Both the position numbers and the translations under genes were made by a program. From assembly GCA_034933245.1 (NCBI GenBank), contig JAYFNX010000014.1:62001-126000 (forward strand): a stretch of 64,000 nucleotides of DNA, read 5' to 3'. This document shows, one piece after another, positions 1 through 8,719 of the stretch. The notes below the pieces were generated by a model, which saw only the letters and a program-made list of their open reading frames with translations, was not told the origin of the DNA and made no database searches. The DNA is from Pelethousia sp034933245 (lineage in GTDB: Bacteria > Bacillota > Clostridia > Christensenellales > CAG-138). Position 1 is the stretch's first letter; each line of letters begins with the position of its first letter.

Positions 1-826
1 CTAGAAGGCCTGCGGGTTGTAATACTTCGCCCAGCATCAGGAAGGCGAATAAGGCGGTGAGCACCGGCTGGGTGCATTGCAGCAGGGATACCATGCGGCT
101 TTCCAAATGCAGCAGGGATGCATTCTGCAGCACATAGGCCACGCAGCTACATCCGATAGCCAGGTAAGCAACCACTGCCCACGCTGTGGGCGTGGCACGG
201 CCAAGGGCCGAAATGTCATCCATGCCGAAAGCCAGTATGGAACTTAGGATAGCCGTAACGCCCAACTGCACGGTGGATACCACCACGGCATCCAGCTTCT
301 GAAGGGCGCGTTCACCATAGACCAGCCCGCCCGCAACGCACAGGGCCGTGCACAAGGCCAGCAAATCTCCGGTGCCCATCCGAAAAGCCGCTCCATTGGC
401 GCAGAGCAGATACAGCCCCAGCACCACCAGGATCTGCACCGGCAGGTGCAGCCATTTGTATGGCCGCTTAAACAATAGGCTGGACAGCACCGGCGCGAAG
501 AGCACGGGCAGGGACATAAGAAAGCCCACATTGGTTGCGCTGGTGCGTTCCAGCGCCAGGTTGCAGCTTATATAGGCCAGGGCCATGCATAGGCCGGCGG
601 GCAGATAATCCGCCGGTTTTGCTGCCCGGAGCTGTTTCAAAGCCCGCCGGCCAAAAAGTACGGCAAAAAGCAGAAACGCCATGGTGAAACGCACGGCCAG
701 GCACCAGAGGGCGGAAAGGCTTTCAAAGGCGATTTTGGAGAGGGGATTCCCGATGCCGTAAAGAATGCTCTGGAGCAGGATAAACATGCCGTATTGCCAA
801 TTCTTTTCCCCCGCTTGCCGCTCCAT
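1..826 (-). CDS. EamA/DMT-family drug/metabolite exporter, 3' end outside window
   Basis: Reading the reverse strand gives one uninterrupted frame of about 275 codons that runs off the left edge. It encodes a hydrophobic protein of the two-repeat EamA type: the N-terminal repeat holds a GNPLSK-like motif in the first helix, and the second repeat ends with LMLGEVLQP, the usual last conserved helix motif. These transporters export metabolites or amino acids through the inner membrane; the substrate cannot be told. The ATG at 826 follows a GGGGCGAGG stretch and lies 28 bp after the upstream NlpC/P60 gene, so the two probably share a transcript. Only the last helix or so appears to be missing. 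Confidence 0.85.
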   Translation of the reverse strand, partial: MERQAGEKNWQYGMFILLQSILYGIGNPLSKIAFESLSALWCLAVRFTMAFLLFAVLFGRRALKQLRAAKPADYLPAGLCMALAYISCNLALERTSATNVGFLMSLPVLFAPVLSSLLFKRPYKWLHLPVQILVVLGLYLLCANGAAFRMGTGDLLALCTALCVAGGLVYGERALQKLDAVVVSTVQLGVTAILSSILAFGMDDISALGRATPTAWAVVAYLAIGCSCVAYVLQNASLLHLESRMVSLLQCTQPVLTALFAFLMLGEVLQPAGLL

Positions 827-853
827 ATGGCCTCGCCCCGTTTCTGTTTAAAT

Positions 854-1699
854 TTATTTGCCGGCCGCGAATACGATGTCCATGCCGGCAATGGAGTTGC
901 CGCTGTAGGAGCGGATGATCACATGGCCATAATAACTGCTGGAATCCACCACATAGTTCGTCCCGTCCACATTGCCAAGATAAACGGCTACGTGATGCAC
1001 CTTGCGGTAGCGGCGGCATTCGCCTCCGCAGCCGCATTCCCGCCAAGCGGGGAACGCAAGAAAGATAAGGTCCCCTACCCTGGGTTTCCCATCCTCCCGT
1101 TCGTATTTTTCCATGTCCTGGGCCTGGGTGCCGCTGGTGCGGGAAATGCGGATTCCGTTGGCCTTATAGGCATATTGGGCCAGCTGGCTGCAATCCATGG
1201 TCTCATAGCTGGTTCCCAGCTTTTCCACGGCCGTTCTTACGATTTTCTCTCCCCGGCTATTGCCCAGCCGTTCGCAGTATTTGCGCAGGGCGGTTTCTGC
1301 GGCGCTGCCCAGCTGGTTATAACTGCCGTCATATACGTTCCCTTCGATGCTCGCTTCCACAGGCGTAACATGCAGCTTCTTCACCGTGACCCTACAGGTA
1401 GCCTTTGCGGTTCCGTCCTCCGTTGCCGCCGTGATTTTGGCGCTGCCTTTTTTTAGGGCCGTAATCACACCCTGCTGGTCTACCTGGGCGACTTCCGGGT
1501 CTGAACTGGCCCAGACAAGGCGCATCCCGCTGCCCTCCGGCGTAAGGGTATAAGCCAGTGTATACAAATCCTCCTGGTACAAGGTAATCTTGCTACTCTT
1601 GAACTGAATCTTCATTTCTCCCCCTTGGGATCCTTCGGCCAGGGCGACGGATGGGAAGCACAGTAGCAGGATCAGGAACAACGCGATGCCTTTTTTCAT
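854..1699 (-). CDS. Secreted BIG2-domain NlpC/P60 cell-wall hydrolase
   Basis: The product starts with a typical signal peptide (MKKGIALFLILLLCFPSVALA), followed by a bacterial Ig-like group 2 domain (roughly residues 30-110) and a C-terminal NlpC/P60 domain with catalytic Cys in MDCSQL and His in VHHVAVYLG. Family members cleave peptide bonds in peptidoglycan outside the cell. I place the start at 1699 because GGAGGAAAG lies a few bases upstream; a start five codons earlier would lie on top of that ribosome binding site. A consensus promoter is present at 1763-1791. The domain is somewhat divergent, with a Cys-rich insertion (CGCGGEC) before the His motif. Confidence 0.85.
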   Translation of the reverse strand: MKKGIALFLILLLCFPSVALAEGSQGGEMKIQFKSSKITLYQEDLYTLAYTLTPEGSGMRLVWASSDPEVAQVDQQGVITALKKGSAKITAATEDGTAKATCRVTVKKLHVTPVEASIEGNVYDGSYNQLGSAAETALRKYCERLGNSRGEKIVRTAVEKLGTSYETMDCSQLAQYAYKANGIRISRTSGTQAQDMEKYEREDGKPRVGDLIFLAFPAWRECGCGGECRRYRKVHHVAVYLGNVDGTNYVVDSSSYYGHVIIRSYSGNSIAGMDIVFAAGK

Positions 1700-1762
1700 T
1701 TGTCTTTCCTCCATGATGCCAGCGTTTTGAATTGCATACAGATATTGTGTATATTTCTGTTG

Positions 1763-1791
1763 ATTATAACAATATTTTTCACGAGGTGCAA
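1763..1791 (-). promoter_or_regulatory. Sigma-A promoter of the NlpC/P60-EamA unit
   Basis: On the minus strand TTGCAC, 17 bases, then TATAAT. It lies about 65 bp upstream of the chosen start codon and points into the BIG2-NlpC/P60 gene. Confidence 0.7.
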
Positions 1792-1851
1792 TGAAATCCT
1801 AGACAGATTCGTCTTTTTTTGCCGTCTTTTTGCAAGGTTCTTTTTTCTTTG

Positions 1852-1880
1852 TTGTGAAAAAAGGCACCTTTTGCTATAAT
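1852..1880 (+). promoter_or_regulatory. Sigma-A promoter of the sodium/solute symporter gene
   Basis: TTGTGA, 17 bases, then TATAAT with an extended TGC in front of the -10 box. It lies about 90 bp upstream of the symporter start and is divergent from the promoter at 1763-1791. Confidence 0.7.
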
Positions 1881-1968
1881 ATATTAATTGTATTCTTGTA
1901 TGCATGGACCCAGGCCGGCTCAGGGCTATGGGGCTGTTCTACATTTCTCATCACAAGGGGGTATTCAC

Positions 1969-3534
1969 ATGGTACAGGACACTCTACAGATTTTTATCGC
2001 AATGGTAAGCTATATGGCCGTGGTTATCGGTATCGGCTTATATTTTTCCAAGCGTTCCAATCAGAGCAGCGAGGATTATTTCCTTGGCGGCCGCTCCCTA
2101 GGCCCATGGGTGGCTGCCATGAGCGCCGAGGCCTCGGATATGAGCGGTTGGCTGCTCATGGGGCTGCCGGGCGTGGCTTACTGGTGCGGTTTAAGCGATG
2201 CCATATGGACGGCCATCGGTTTGGCTGTGGGCACCTATATCAATTGGCTGCTGGTTGCCCGGCGGCTGCGTCATTATTCCTTCGTTGCGGGCGACGCGAT
2301 TACCGTTCCGGATTTCTTCTCCAACCGGTATCATGAAAAGAAAAAGGTCATCATGACCATCGCCGCCGTCTTTATCCTTATCTTTTTCACCGTATATGCC
2401 TCCAGCTGCTTTGTCACCTGCGGCAAGCTTTTTAGCACCCTCTTCGGCACATCCTACCGCACTATGATGATTGCCGGTGCGGTCTTCGTTCTGATTTATA
2501 CCTTTCTGGGTGGCTTTTTGGCTGAGAGCGCCAGCGATTTCCTGCAGGCCGTGGTCATGGTTTTTGCCCTCTCCATCATTCTTATAACCGGATCCGTAGC
2601 GGCCGGCGGCTTTGGTGCGGTGGTGGAAAACGCTAAGTCCATTCCCGGCTTTTTCACCTTCTTCGGCATTGCAAGCCCCACGGTGGATGCCGCCGGCGTG
2701 CAGCAGCTCGCAGGGGGGGCGCCCGCATTTGGCGAGGCGGGAGCCTACAGCTTCCTCACCATCATCTCCACCCTTTCCTGGGGCCTTGGCTATTTCGGCA
2801 TGCCCCAGGTTTTGCTGCGGTTCATGGCCATCCGCAGGCCTGAAGAACTGGTGGGCGCCCGTCGTATCGCCACGGTTTGGGTGGTGATTTCCCTTACGGC
2901 CGCCGTCTTGATCGGCCTAGTGGGCCGCGCCATGTTCCCCGTTCATGAAACGCTCAATACCGCCGGCGGTGCGGAAAACGTGTTTATCGTTCTCTCCGAG
3001 CACCTGCTTCCTCCGCTCCTTGCCGGCGTGGTGATGGCCGGCATTTTGGCGGCCACCATCAGCTCCTCGGATTCCTACTTGCTCATTGCCGCTTCGGCCT
3101 TCTCGCTCAACATCTATAAGAGTATTCTGCGCAAGACCGCTACGGATAAGCAGGTTATGAACATGAGCCGGATCATCCTGCTGCTCATTGCCCTTATCGG
3201 CATGGTCATCGCCTTGGACGAAAACAGTGTAATCTTCACCATTGTGTCCTTTGCCTGGGCGGGGTTTGGCGCAGTCTTTGGGCCTATCATGCTCTTCTCC
3301 CTTTTCTGGAAGCGCACCACCCGGTCCGGCGCCATCGCCGGCATGCTCACCGGTGGCATTATGGTTTTCATATGGAAGCTGCTCCTCAAGCCTATGGGCG
3401 GTGGCTTCGGCATATACGAGCTCTTCCCTGCTTTTGTCCTGAGCTGCCTGGCCATTTGGGTTGTCTCGCTTCTTAGCCCCGCTCCCAGCGAGCAAATTCA
3501 GCGCGAGTTCGACCGGGCCAAGGAAGGCTGTTAA
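1969..3534 (+). CDS. putP: Sodium/proline symporter family (PutP-like)
   Basis: A 521-residue membrane protein of the solute:sodium symporter family. The N-terminal region has the family signature YFLGGRSLGPWVAAMSAEAS, followed by SGWLLMGLPG, which match PutP closely. About 13 membrane helices can be followed. Known members import proline or related solutes with sodium. The start at 1969 is preceded by AAGGGGGT at good spacing; an in-frame ATG 27 codons earlier has no ribosome binding site and gives a non-family N-terminus. It is a single-gene unit with promoter 1852-1880 and terminator 3591-3622. Proline is the likely but unproven substrate. Confidence 0.88.
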   Translation: MVQDTLQIFIAMVSYMAVVIGIGLYFSKRSNQSSEDYFLGGRSLGPWVAAMSAEASDMSGWLLMGLPGVAYWCGLSDAIWTAIGLAVGTYINWLLVARRLRHYSFVAGDAITVPDFFSNRYHEKKKVIMTIAAVFILIFFTVYASSCFVTCGKLFSTLFGTSYRTMMIAGAVFVLIYTFLGGFLAESASDFLQAVVMVFALSIILITGSVAAGGFGAVVENAKSIPGFFTFFGIASPTVDAAGVQQLAGGAPAFGEAGAYSFLTIISTLSWGLGYFGMPQVLLRFMAIRRPEELVGARRIATVWVVISLTAAVLIGLVGRAMFPVHETLNTAGGAENVFIVLSEHLLPPLLAGVVMAGILAATISSSDSYLLIAASAFSLNIYKSILRKTATDKQVMNMSRIILLLIALIGMVIALDENSVIFTIVSFAWAGFGAVFGPIMLFSLFWKRTTRSGAIAGMLTGGIMVFIWKLLLKPMGGGFGIYELFPAFVLSCLAIWVVSLLSPAPSEQIQREFDRAKEGC

Positions 3535-3590
3535 TAGCAGCAAAAGCAGCGTTCTGGTCTTCTACCTTCGTCCGGCCGGTACAAAGCATA

Positions 3591-3622
3591 AGGGTGCGCA
3601 TCCATGGGTGCGCACCCTTTTT
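3591..3622 (+). terminator. Rho-independent terminator after putP
   Basis: Perfect 10-bp stem (AGGGTGCGCA/TGCGCACCCT) with an 8-nt loop, followed by a T-run. Confidence 0.85.
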
Positions 3623-3720
3623 GCGCGCGTCGCGAGCGGGAACGCCCTGCTGCACGGGATTGACTTTCCCTTCCGTCTGTGCTTTACTGAAAATTACGAA
3701 CAAAATGGAGGTCCATCCCT

Positions 3721-4254
3721 ATGAACACCCTGTTGCACGTATGCTGTGCGCCCTGCTCCGTGGCTTGTATTGAGCAGTTGCGGGAAGAGGGCATTGAGCC
3801 CACGGCTTTTTGGCACAATCCAAACATTCATCCCTTTACCGAATACCGCGCCCGCAGGGATACGGTCCGAACCTATATGCCCCAGGTGAACGTTTCCCTC
3901 ATAGAAGAAGGGGATTACGGCCTTCGGCCGTTCCTGGACGCCATCCCTTCCTGGGAAGACCGTTGCGGAACCTGCTATGCCCTGCGTCTGGAGGCGGCGG
4001 CGGCTTATACGGCGTCTCATGGGTTTTCCTCTTTTTCCACCACCCTGCTGATTAGCCCTTATCAGAACCACGAACTTTTGCGCGCCGTTGCAGAGAAGGC
4101 GGGCGAAAACCATGGGGTCGCCTTTTTATATCGGGATTTCCGGCCACGCTTCCGGGAAGGGCAGCAAAAGGCCCGGGAAGCGGGCCTGTATATGCAAAAA
4201 TATTGTGGCTGTATTTTCAGCGAAGAGGAACGTTACCGCAAAAAAAAGCGATAA
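3721..4254 (+). CDS. queH: Epoxyqueuosine reductase QueH
   Basis: A 177-residue protein of the DUF208/QueH family, which performs the last step of queuosine synthesis (epoxyqueuosine to queuosine in tRNA) in organisms lacking QueG. It carries the N-terminal HVCCAPC motif, CGTCY in the middle and YCGC near the C-terminus, the cysteines expected to bind the iron-sulfur cluster and second metal. A GGAGG site precedes the ATG. It appears to be a lone gene; no other queuosine genes are nearby. Length and motifs fit the family well. Confidence 0.9.
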   Translation: MNTLLHVCCAPCSVACIEQLREEGIEPTAFWHNPNIHPFTEYRARRDTVRTYMPQVNVSLIEEGDYGLRPFLDAIPSWEDRCGTCYALRLEAAAAYTASHGFSSFSTTLLISPYQNHELLRAVAEKAGENHGVAFLYRDFRPRFREGQQKAREAGLYMQKYCGCIFSEEERYRKKKR

Positions 4255-4279
4255 TTTACGGGCAGGGAATGCCTCCCTT

Positions 4280-5221
4280 CTACACCAGCATCATAATAAC
4301 GGGAACCACCGCAAAGCAGCAAATGGTGGAAACGGCTGCTCCCAAGGCGGCATAGTTTTCATCCGCGCCCAGCATCGCGCTAAGCACAACCGTTTGCGTC
4401 ATCGTGGGCAAGCCGGACTCCACGATGAATACGCCCCTTGCCAATCCTTGGGCGCCCAGCAGGGCGCAAAGGGGAATGCACAAGGCCGGGCCAACCAAAA
4501 ATCGCAGGCCCAAAACGGAAAGCAGGCCCCGTTCCATCCTTAAATTCTTAAGTCCGTATTCGTAGATGATATACCCGGTATAGATCAACGCCAGCGGGCT
4601 GACCATATCCCCGATATATTTTGTGTAGCTTTGCAAAATGTCCGGCAGCGGGATTTCGAACCAGATCAGAACCAGCGCGCAGAGGATGGAAAGAAGGGGC
4701 GGCTTTTTCAGAAGGCCCGCCAGCCGTTTCAACGGGCTGACCTTATAGCCTTCGGGCTGGCCGGAGCGTTCAATAAACGCAATGCCGAAAGTCTGGAACA
4801 GAATGGTGTTTATCAGATAATAACACATCACATAAGGTACGGCCCCCTCGCCAAAGAGCTCCACGCACATAGGCAGGCCGATAAACGTGGAATTGGAAAA
4901 GGCGCCCATGGCCATGAATATCCCCTGTCTGTTATGGGGCAAGCGCAAAATCCGGGCGGCAGCCCAGCTGATGAGCATACCCCCAACCTGTACCAGCAAG
5001 GGGATCAGCAGCAAGTACCCCATCTCCGCCAGGGAAGCATGGGTAAAATTCCGGGTCAAGTTGCTCAAACACATGCATGGCAGGGCCACATTAACCACAA
5101 GCTTGGGCAGCATAGCCTTGTGTTCGGGGCGGATATAGCCGATGCGGCCTAGAAAATAGCCTGTTGCTGTAAGCAGCAGGATAACCAGCACGGCGGATAC
5201 GGAATGAAAAAATGATTGCAT
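4280..5221 (-). CDS. AEC (auxin efflux carrier) family permease
   Basis: A 313-residue protein with about ten membrane helices and the features of the AEC/malate permease family: an N-terminal helix ending in GYFLGRIGYI, a helix with LPCMCLSNL, and a central PLLSILCALVLIW. Members move carboxylates or amino acids; the substrate is not predictable. It follows the DUF1015 gene on the same strand, but a strong terminator hairpin ends four bases before its ATG, and no Shine-Dalgarno sequence lies in the gap. The N-terminus nonetheless matches the family, so the annotated start is kept. Confidence 0.8.
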   Translation of the reverse strand: MQSFFHSVSAVLVILLLTATGYFLGRIGYIRPEHKAMLPKLVVNVALPCMCLSNLTRNFTHASLAEMGYLLLIPLLVQVGGMLISWAAARILRLPHNRQGIFMAMGAFSNSTFIGLPMCVELFGEGAVPYVMCYYLINTILFQTFGIAFIERSGQPEGYKVSPLKRLAGLLKKPPLLSILCALVLIWFEIPLPDILQSYTKYIGDMVSPLALIYTGYIIYEYGLKNLRMERGLLSVLGLRFLVGPALCIPLCALLGAQGLARGVFIVESGLPTMTQTVVLSAMLGADENYAALGAAVSTICCFAVVPVIMMLV

Positions 5222-5225
5222 GTTT

Positions 5226-5261
5226 AAAAAAGAGGCGGCGGAGCTGAACGCATCCGCCGCT
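5226..5261 (-). terminator. Terminator-like hairpin directly before the AEC permease start
   Basis: Minus strand: stem AGCGGCGGA/TCCGCCGCC-like with a 10-nt loop, followed by CTC and six T. It should end the DUF1015 transcript but abuts the start codon of the next gene. Confidence 0.7.
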
Positions 5262-5339
5262 CGTTCCTATATTCGTTCGTCGCTTTGCGCGCCCCCGCCA
5301 AAGCGGAAGCAAGCGGTCAATCCCATGAAAGGCCTTCTG

Positions 5340-6674
5340 TTAACCGTCTATCCGGCGGCATTCCAGGTAATAACGCTTCTCGTGGGCTTCGCCCATGGAG
5401 AAGGTTTTGCGGGGAAGGGCGCCGTCGAAAATAACGGTGCGGAAGAACGCGCTCTTATCCATGGGAGGAAGAAGGAATCCCATGTTTCCGGGCTTTCCGC
5501 CCAGCTCCAGCACGACGTCCTCGCCATGAATGTAATCGATGGTGCAGCCCGGGAATTGCTTGAGCAGCAGGTCCAGTGCATTTTGCAGCGTGCCCACCTC
5601 TAGCTGGGCTACAGGCGCGCTCACATACAGGCAGCCCACGCCCTTCTCCGTTACAAAGGGAAGCGCATGGCCCGGCTTGCCCGCCATGGCAGCGCGCAGC
5701 TCCTGCATGGAAGCAAAGGCCAGCTTTTCGCAGCCGTTGTTTTGCTCCGCCAGTTTATTCTGCAGCCAGGCGAGCCCGTTTTCCGGCACATTGAAAAGCA
5801 CCCGGTGAATGGGCTCAAAGATGATGCCCGTATCATGCACATTCTCCAGCTCCACAAGGGCGTAGCGGGCTGGATGCATATCCTGGGCCGTCAGGCCCTG
5901 CTCGGTTTTGATGCGCTCCCAATTGGCCTTGGCCGTGGCAAACGAATGGTTGCCGTCACCCATGGCGAAGAGGAGGGGGGGCTGGTCCGTGCCGTACTTC
6001 TTGGCATAAGCCTCGGGTTCCACCAGCGCCTCCAGCGCGGAAAGAACGGCCTGAATCTGCGCGGGCTCATGCACCAAATAGCCTTCTATATGGCCGCCCT
6101 TTTGCATCAGGTCGAAATCATAAAGCTTCTGGGTTTTATCCAATTGCTTACCGATGGGCTCGATAACGGTCTTCTCCGGGTCGTCTATGAGAACGAGGAT
6201 ATGGGGCATTTCCAGCGGCGCGTCCTTGCGGATACGGAGCCTTGGCGGGATCCGCTCCACAATGGTACCCTCCGTTGCGCGGATAAGCGTGGTGGAGCCC
6301 TTGGTATAGTCGTAATTTTCCAAATCCAGCGCCACGATCAGGCCCTGGCGGGTTCTGCCGTCTACGGTGCGGCGCACATAGGCAAAGCCCTCGCCCTTGC
6401 TTTCCAGCACACCCTGCTCCATATATTCCTTCATATGGGCATTGATGCTCTCGATGCGGGCGGCCTCGTCGGGCTTGTCCAAATAGATTTCCGGCAACAT
6501 GATCCGAAGGGCGCTGGGCGCGTCTGCAGCAATGCGCTCCGTCTCATTCCAATAAGCGGGCTGCGAGGTATACTGGTCGCAAGCGACCACAGCCCATTTG
6601 GACATATTCACTTTGGCAGAGGGCAGCAGAAGTTCGGGCACCTTCACGCCGATGGGGTTTTCGTACTTGGTCAT
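5340..6674 (-). CDS. DUF1015 family protein
   Basis: A 444-residue soluble protein of the DUF1015 family, with the conserved N-terminal block around VVACDQYTSQPAYW and the central MGDGNHSFATAK motif. The biochemical function of the family is not established; in some genomes it lies near serine biosynthesis genes, which is not the case here. The start at 6674 is chosen because GGAGG is seven bases away; an ATG two codons earlier is only one base from it. A promoter is visible at 6762-6790. No signal peptide or membrane segment is seen. Confidence 0.85.
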   Translation of the reverse strand: MTKYENPIGVKVPELLLPSAKVNMSKWAVVACDQYTSQPAYWNETERIAADAPSALRIMLPEIYLDKPDEAARIESINAHMKEYMEQGVLESKGEGFAYVRRTVDGRTRQGLIVALDLENYDYTKGSTTLIRATEGTIVERIPPRLRIRKDAPLEMPHILVLIDDPEKTVIEPIGKQLDKTQKLYDFDLMQKGGHIEGYLVHEPAQIQAVLSALEALVEPEAYAKKYGTDQPPLLFAMGDGNHSFATAKANWERIKTEQGLTAQDMHPARYALVELENVHDTGIIFEPIHRVLFNVPENGLAWLQNKLAEQNNGCEKLAFASMQELRAAMAGKPGHALPFVTEKGVGCLYVSAPVAQLEVGTLQNALDLLLKQFPGCTIDYIHGEDVVLELGGKPGNMGFLLPPMDKSAFFRTVIFDGALPRKTFSMGEAHEKRYYLECRRIDG

Positions 6675-6761
6675 ATACATGCCTCCATTGGTTGTTGATT
6701 TATTTTTCTTTTATAAGACTTCAGGGCACGAGAGAACCTCATCCCAAACTTTTCTATATAT

Positions 6762-6790
6762 ATCATACAATGAAACCCCGCGCTTTGCAA
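6762..6790 (-). promoter_or_regulatory. Sigma-A promoter of the DUF1015 gene
   Basis: Minus strand TTGCAA, 17 bases, TATGAT, about 90 bp upstream of the start codon. Confidence 0.65.
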
Positions 6791-6866
6791 AATAAAATAT
6801 AATGTAATCTCCCATAAGGCGGATAACGGGGCTAAAAAGCAACAGCGTCTCCCTCGCAGGAGTATA

Positions 6867-6895
6867 TTGATATTTGGCGCAATTGTTGGTATGAT
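6867..6895 (+). promoter_or_regulatory. Candidate distal promoter of the amino acid ABC operon
   Basis: TTGATA, 17 bases, TATGAT with an extended TGG before the -10 box. It would give a leader of about 215 nt. A second, weaker candidate (TTTACT, 17 bases, TATCAT) sits at 7021-7049, closer to the gene. The 430-bp AT-rich gap 6675-7112 holds these promoters and the divergent one at 6762-6790. I see no gene or known riboswitch in it. Confidence 0.5.
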
Positions 6896-7112
6896 AATTT
6901 TATTGAAACTATTCGAAAACACTTTACTTAGCTAACTTGATTTATCTTTTCATCCACGAAATCATATAGTAGAACTACGGGTTGCCATATTCCGAAAAAC
7001 AGATGCCTATATTTTAGTACTTTACTTTGTTAAAGTGTTGTGGTATCATTTGTACGTCGAGCCTTCAACGGCCCGGATACATGCAAAATACTTAGTAAGG
7101 AGATGTTGACCC

Positions 7113-7991
7113 ATGAAGAAAATTGCTCTTGCCCTTGCCCTGTTGATGTTGGCCACCCTGGTCCTGGGTTGTGCCCAGCCCGCCGCCGCGGAGCCCGCGC
7201 CCGCTGAACCCGCTGCCGCCGAACCCGCCGCCGAGGAGGCCGCGCCCGCTGAACCTGCCGCCGAGGACGATTTGGCCTATGTTACGAGCACCGGCAAGCT
7301 CAAAATCGGCATCACCATTTTCTCCCCCATGAACTACTACGATGATAATGGCAAACTCGTAGGCTTTGAAACGGAATTTTCCACGGCTCTGTGCGAGAAA
7401 CTGGGCGTAACCCCCGAGTTTATCGAGATTAACTGGGACACCAAAGAGGTAGAGCTGGCCGCCAAGAATATCGATTGCATTTGGAACGGCCTCACCGTAA
7501 CCGAAGAGCGCAAGGAGAACATCGGCTTTAGCGACAGCTACATCAAAAACATGCAAGTTGTGGTCATCAAAGCCGACAAGGCCGATACTTACAAGGATAC
7601 CGCTTCCCTGGCCTCCGCTAACCTGGTCGCCGAGGTGGGCAGCGCGGGTGAATCCGCCATCCAAGCCGATGAATCCCTGAAGAGTGCCTCTTACACAGCC
7701 GTTCCCAAGCAGGCCGACGCCCTCATGGAAGTGAAAGCCGGTACGGCCGATGCCGCCGTGATCGATTACGTTATGGCCAAGGCTATGGTTGGCGAAGGCA
7801 CGGATTATAGCGAGTTGATGATCCTCCCGAACCTAGAGCTGGCCGTAGAAGAATATGCGATCGGCTTCCGGGTAGGCAGCAACATCATTCCCAAGGCCAA
7901 TGAAATCATCGCCGAGCTCATTGCGGACGGCACCCTGGATTCCATTGCCGCAACCTATGGCCTCACCGACAGCTTGCTTTCCAACCAATAA
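7113..7991 (+). CDS. Amino acid ABC transporter substrate-binding lipoprotein
   Basis: A 292-residue extracytoplasmic solute receptor of the SBP_bac_3 family. A signal peptide ends in the lipobox LVLGC, so the mature protein is lipid-anchored. It is followed by a low-complexity Ala/Glu/Pro linker of about 40 residues and then the binding domain starting at LKIGITIFSPMNYYDDNGKL. The ECLGV-type region, GFSDSY and the C-terminal IAELIADGTLDSI motif are typical of polar amino acid receptors. It is first in the operon with permease and ATPase. The ribosome binding site is AAGGAG. Substrate specificity cannot be told. Confidence 0.9.
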   Translation: MKKIALALALLMLATLVLGCAQPAAAEPAPAEPAAAEPAAEEAAPAEPAAEDDLAYVTSTGKLKIGITIFSPMNYYDDNGKLVGFETEFSTALCEKLGVTPEFIEINWDTKEVELAAKNIDCIWNGLTVTEERKENIGFSDSYIKNMQVVVIKADKADTYKDTASLASANLVAEVGSAGESAIQADESLKSASYTAVPKQADALMEVKAGTADAAVIDYVMAKAMVGEGTDYSELMILPNLELAVEEYAIGFRVGSNIIPKANEIIAELIADGTLDSIAATYGLTDSLLSNQ

Positions 7992-8016
7992 TCAAATTTC
8001 TATAGAATCATGCGCA

Positions 8017-8038
8017 GGGGCGGCAAAATAGCCGCCCC
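8017..8038 (+). other. Intercistronic hairpin in the ABC operon
   Basis: Perfect 8-bp stem GGGGCGGC/GCCGCCCC with loop AAAATA and no T-run, between the receptor gene and the permease gene. Such hairpins often protect the upstream message or cause partial termination so that the receptor is made in excess; here that is inference. Confidence 0.6.
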
Positions 8039-8061
8039 AAAGCCGCACCAAGAGGTATCGT

Positions 8062-8709
8062 ATGAGTTTTATCTCCGTTACACTGCGCCTGCTGCAGGGC
8101 TTCTACCTCACTTTCGAGATCTTCCTCATCACCTTGGTATGTGCCTTGCCCCTGGGCTTACTCATCGCATTTTGCTCCATGAGTGCTTTTAAGCCCCTGC
8201 GCTATATTTCAAAAACCTTTGTGTGGATCATCCGCAGCACCCCGCTGATGTTGCAGGTGATCCTCGTCTTTTATGGGCCGGGTTTGATTTGGGGTTGGGA
8301 TGCCATGGGACGCACCGAAGCGGTGCTGGTAGCCTTTGTCATCAATTATGCCGCCTATTTTTCCGAAATTTACAGGGGCGGAATTGAGTCCATCCCCAGA
8401 GGGCAATACGAAGCCGGCCAAGTCTTAGGGATGACAAAAACCCAAATTTTTTTCAAGGTTATTCTTTTGCAGGTAGTCAAGCGTATCGTCCCTCCCATGG
8501 GTAATGAAATCATCACCTTGGCCAAGGATACTTCCCTAGCCCGCATCATTGCGGTAAAAGAACTCATTATGATGGCGCAGGAATATATTGCCACGTATGC
8601 TATTATCTGGCCTTTGTTCTACAGCATGATATTTTATCTGGTCTTCTGCGGCCTGCTTACGCTGCTGCTGGGCTATACGGAGCGTAAGCTAAGCTATTTC
8701 CGGGTTTAG
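8062..8709 (+). CDS. Amino acid ABC transporter permease (HisM/GlnP type)
   Basis: A 215-residue inner membrane protein with about five helices. It has the family motif IRSTPLMLQV and the EAA-like cytoplasmic loop EAGQVLGMTKTQIFFKVILLQ that contacts the ATPase. It is encoded between the receptor and ATPase genes; a GAGGT site precedes the start. A single permease gene implies a homodimer in the complex. Length fits the family. Confidence 0.92.
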   Translation: MSFISVTLRLLQGFYLTFEIFLITLVCALPLGLLIAFCSMSAFKPLRYISKTFVWIIRSTPLMLQVILVFYGPGLIWGWDAMGRTEAVLVAFVINYAAYFSEIYRGGIESIPRGQYEAGQVLGMTKTQIFFKVILLQVVKRIVPPMGNEIITLAKDTSLARIIAVKELIMMAQEYIATYAIIWPLFYSMIFYLVFCGLLTLLLGYTERKLSYFRV

Positions 8710-8719
8710 GAGGATATCA

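Noticed and set aside
1..1046. Several short frames suggesting a broken transporter gene at the left edge
   Set aside because: A single open minus-strand frame from 826 to the edge encodes a normal EamA protein; it simply has no stop codon in the window.
5667..6698. Plus-strand frame of 343 codons opposite the DUF1015 gene
   Set aside because: Shadow frame created by GC-rich third positions; no start signal.
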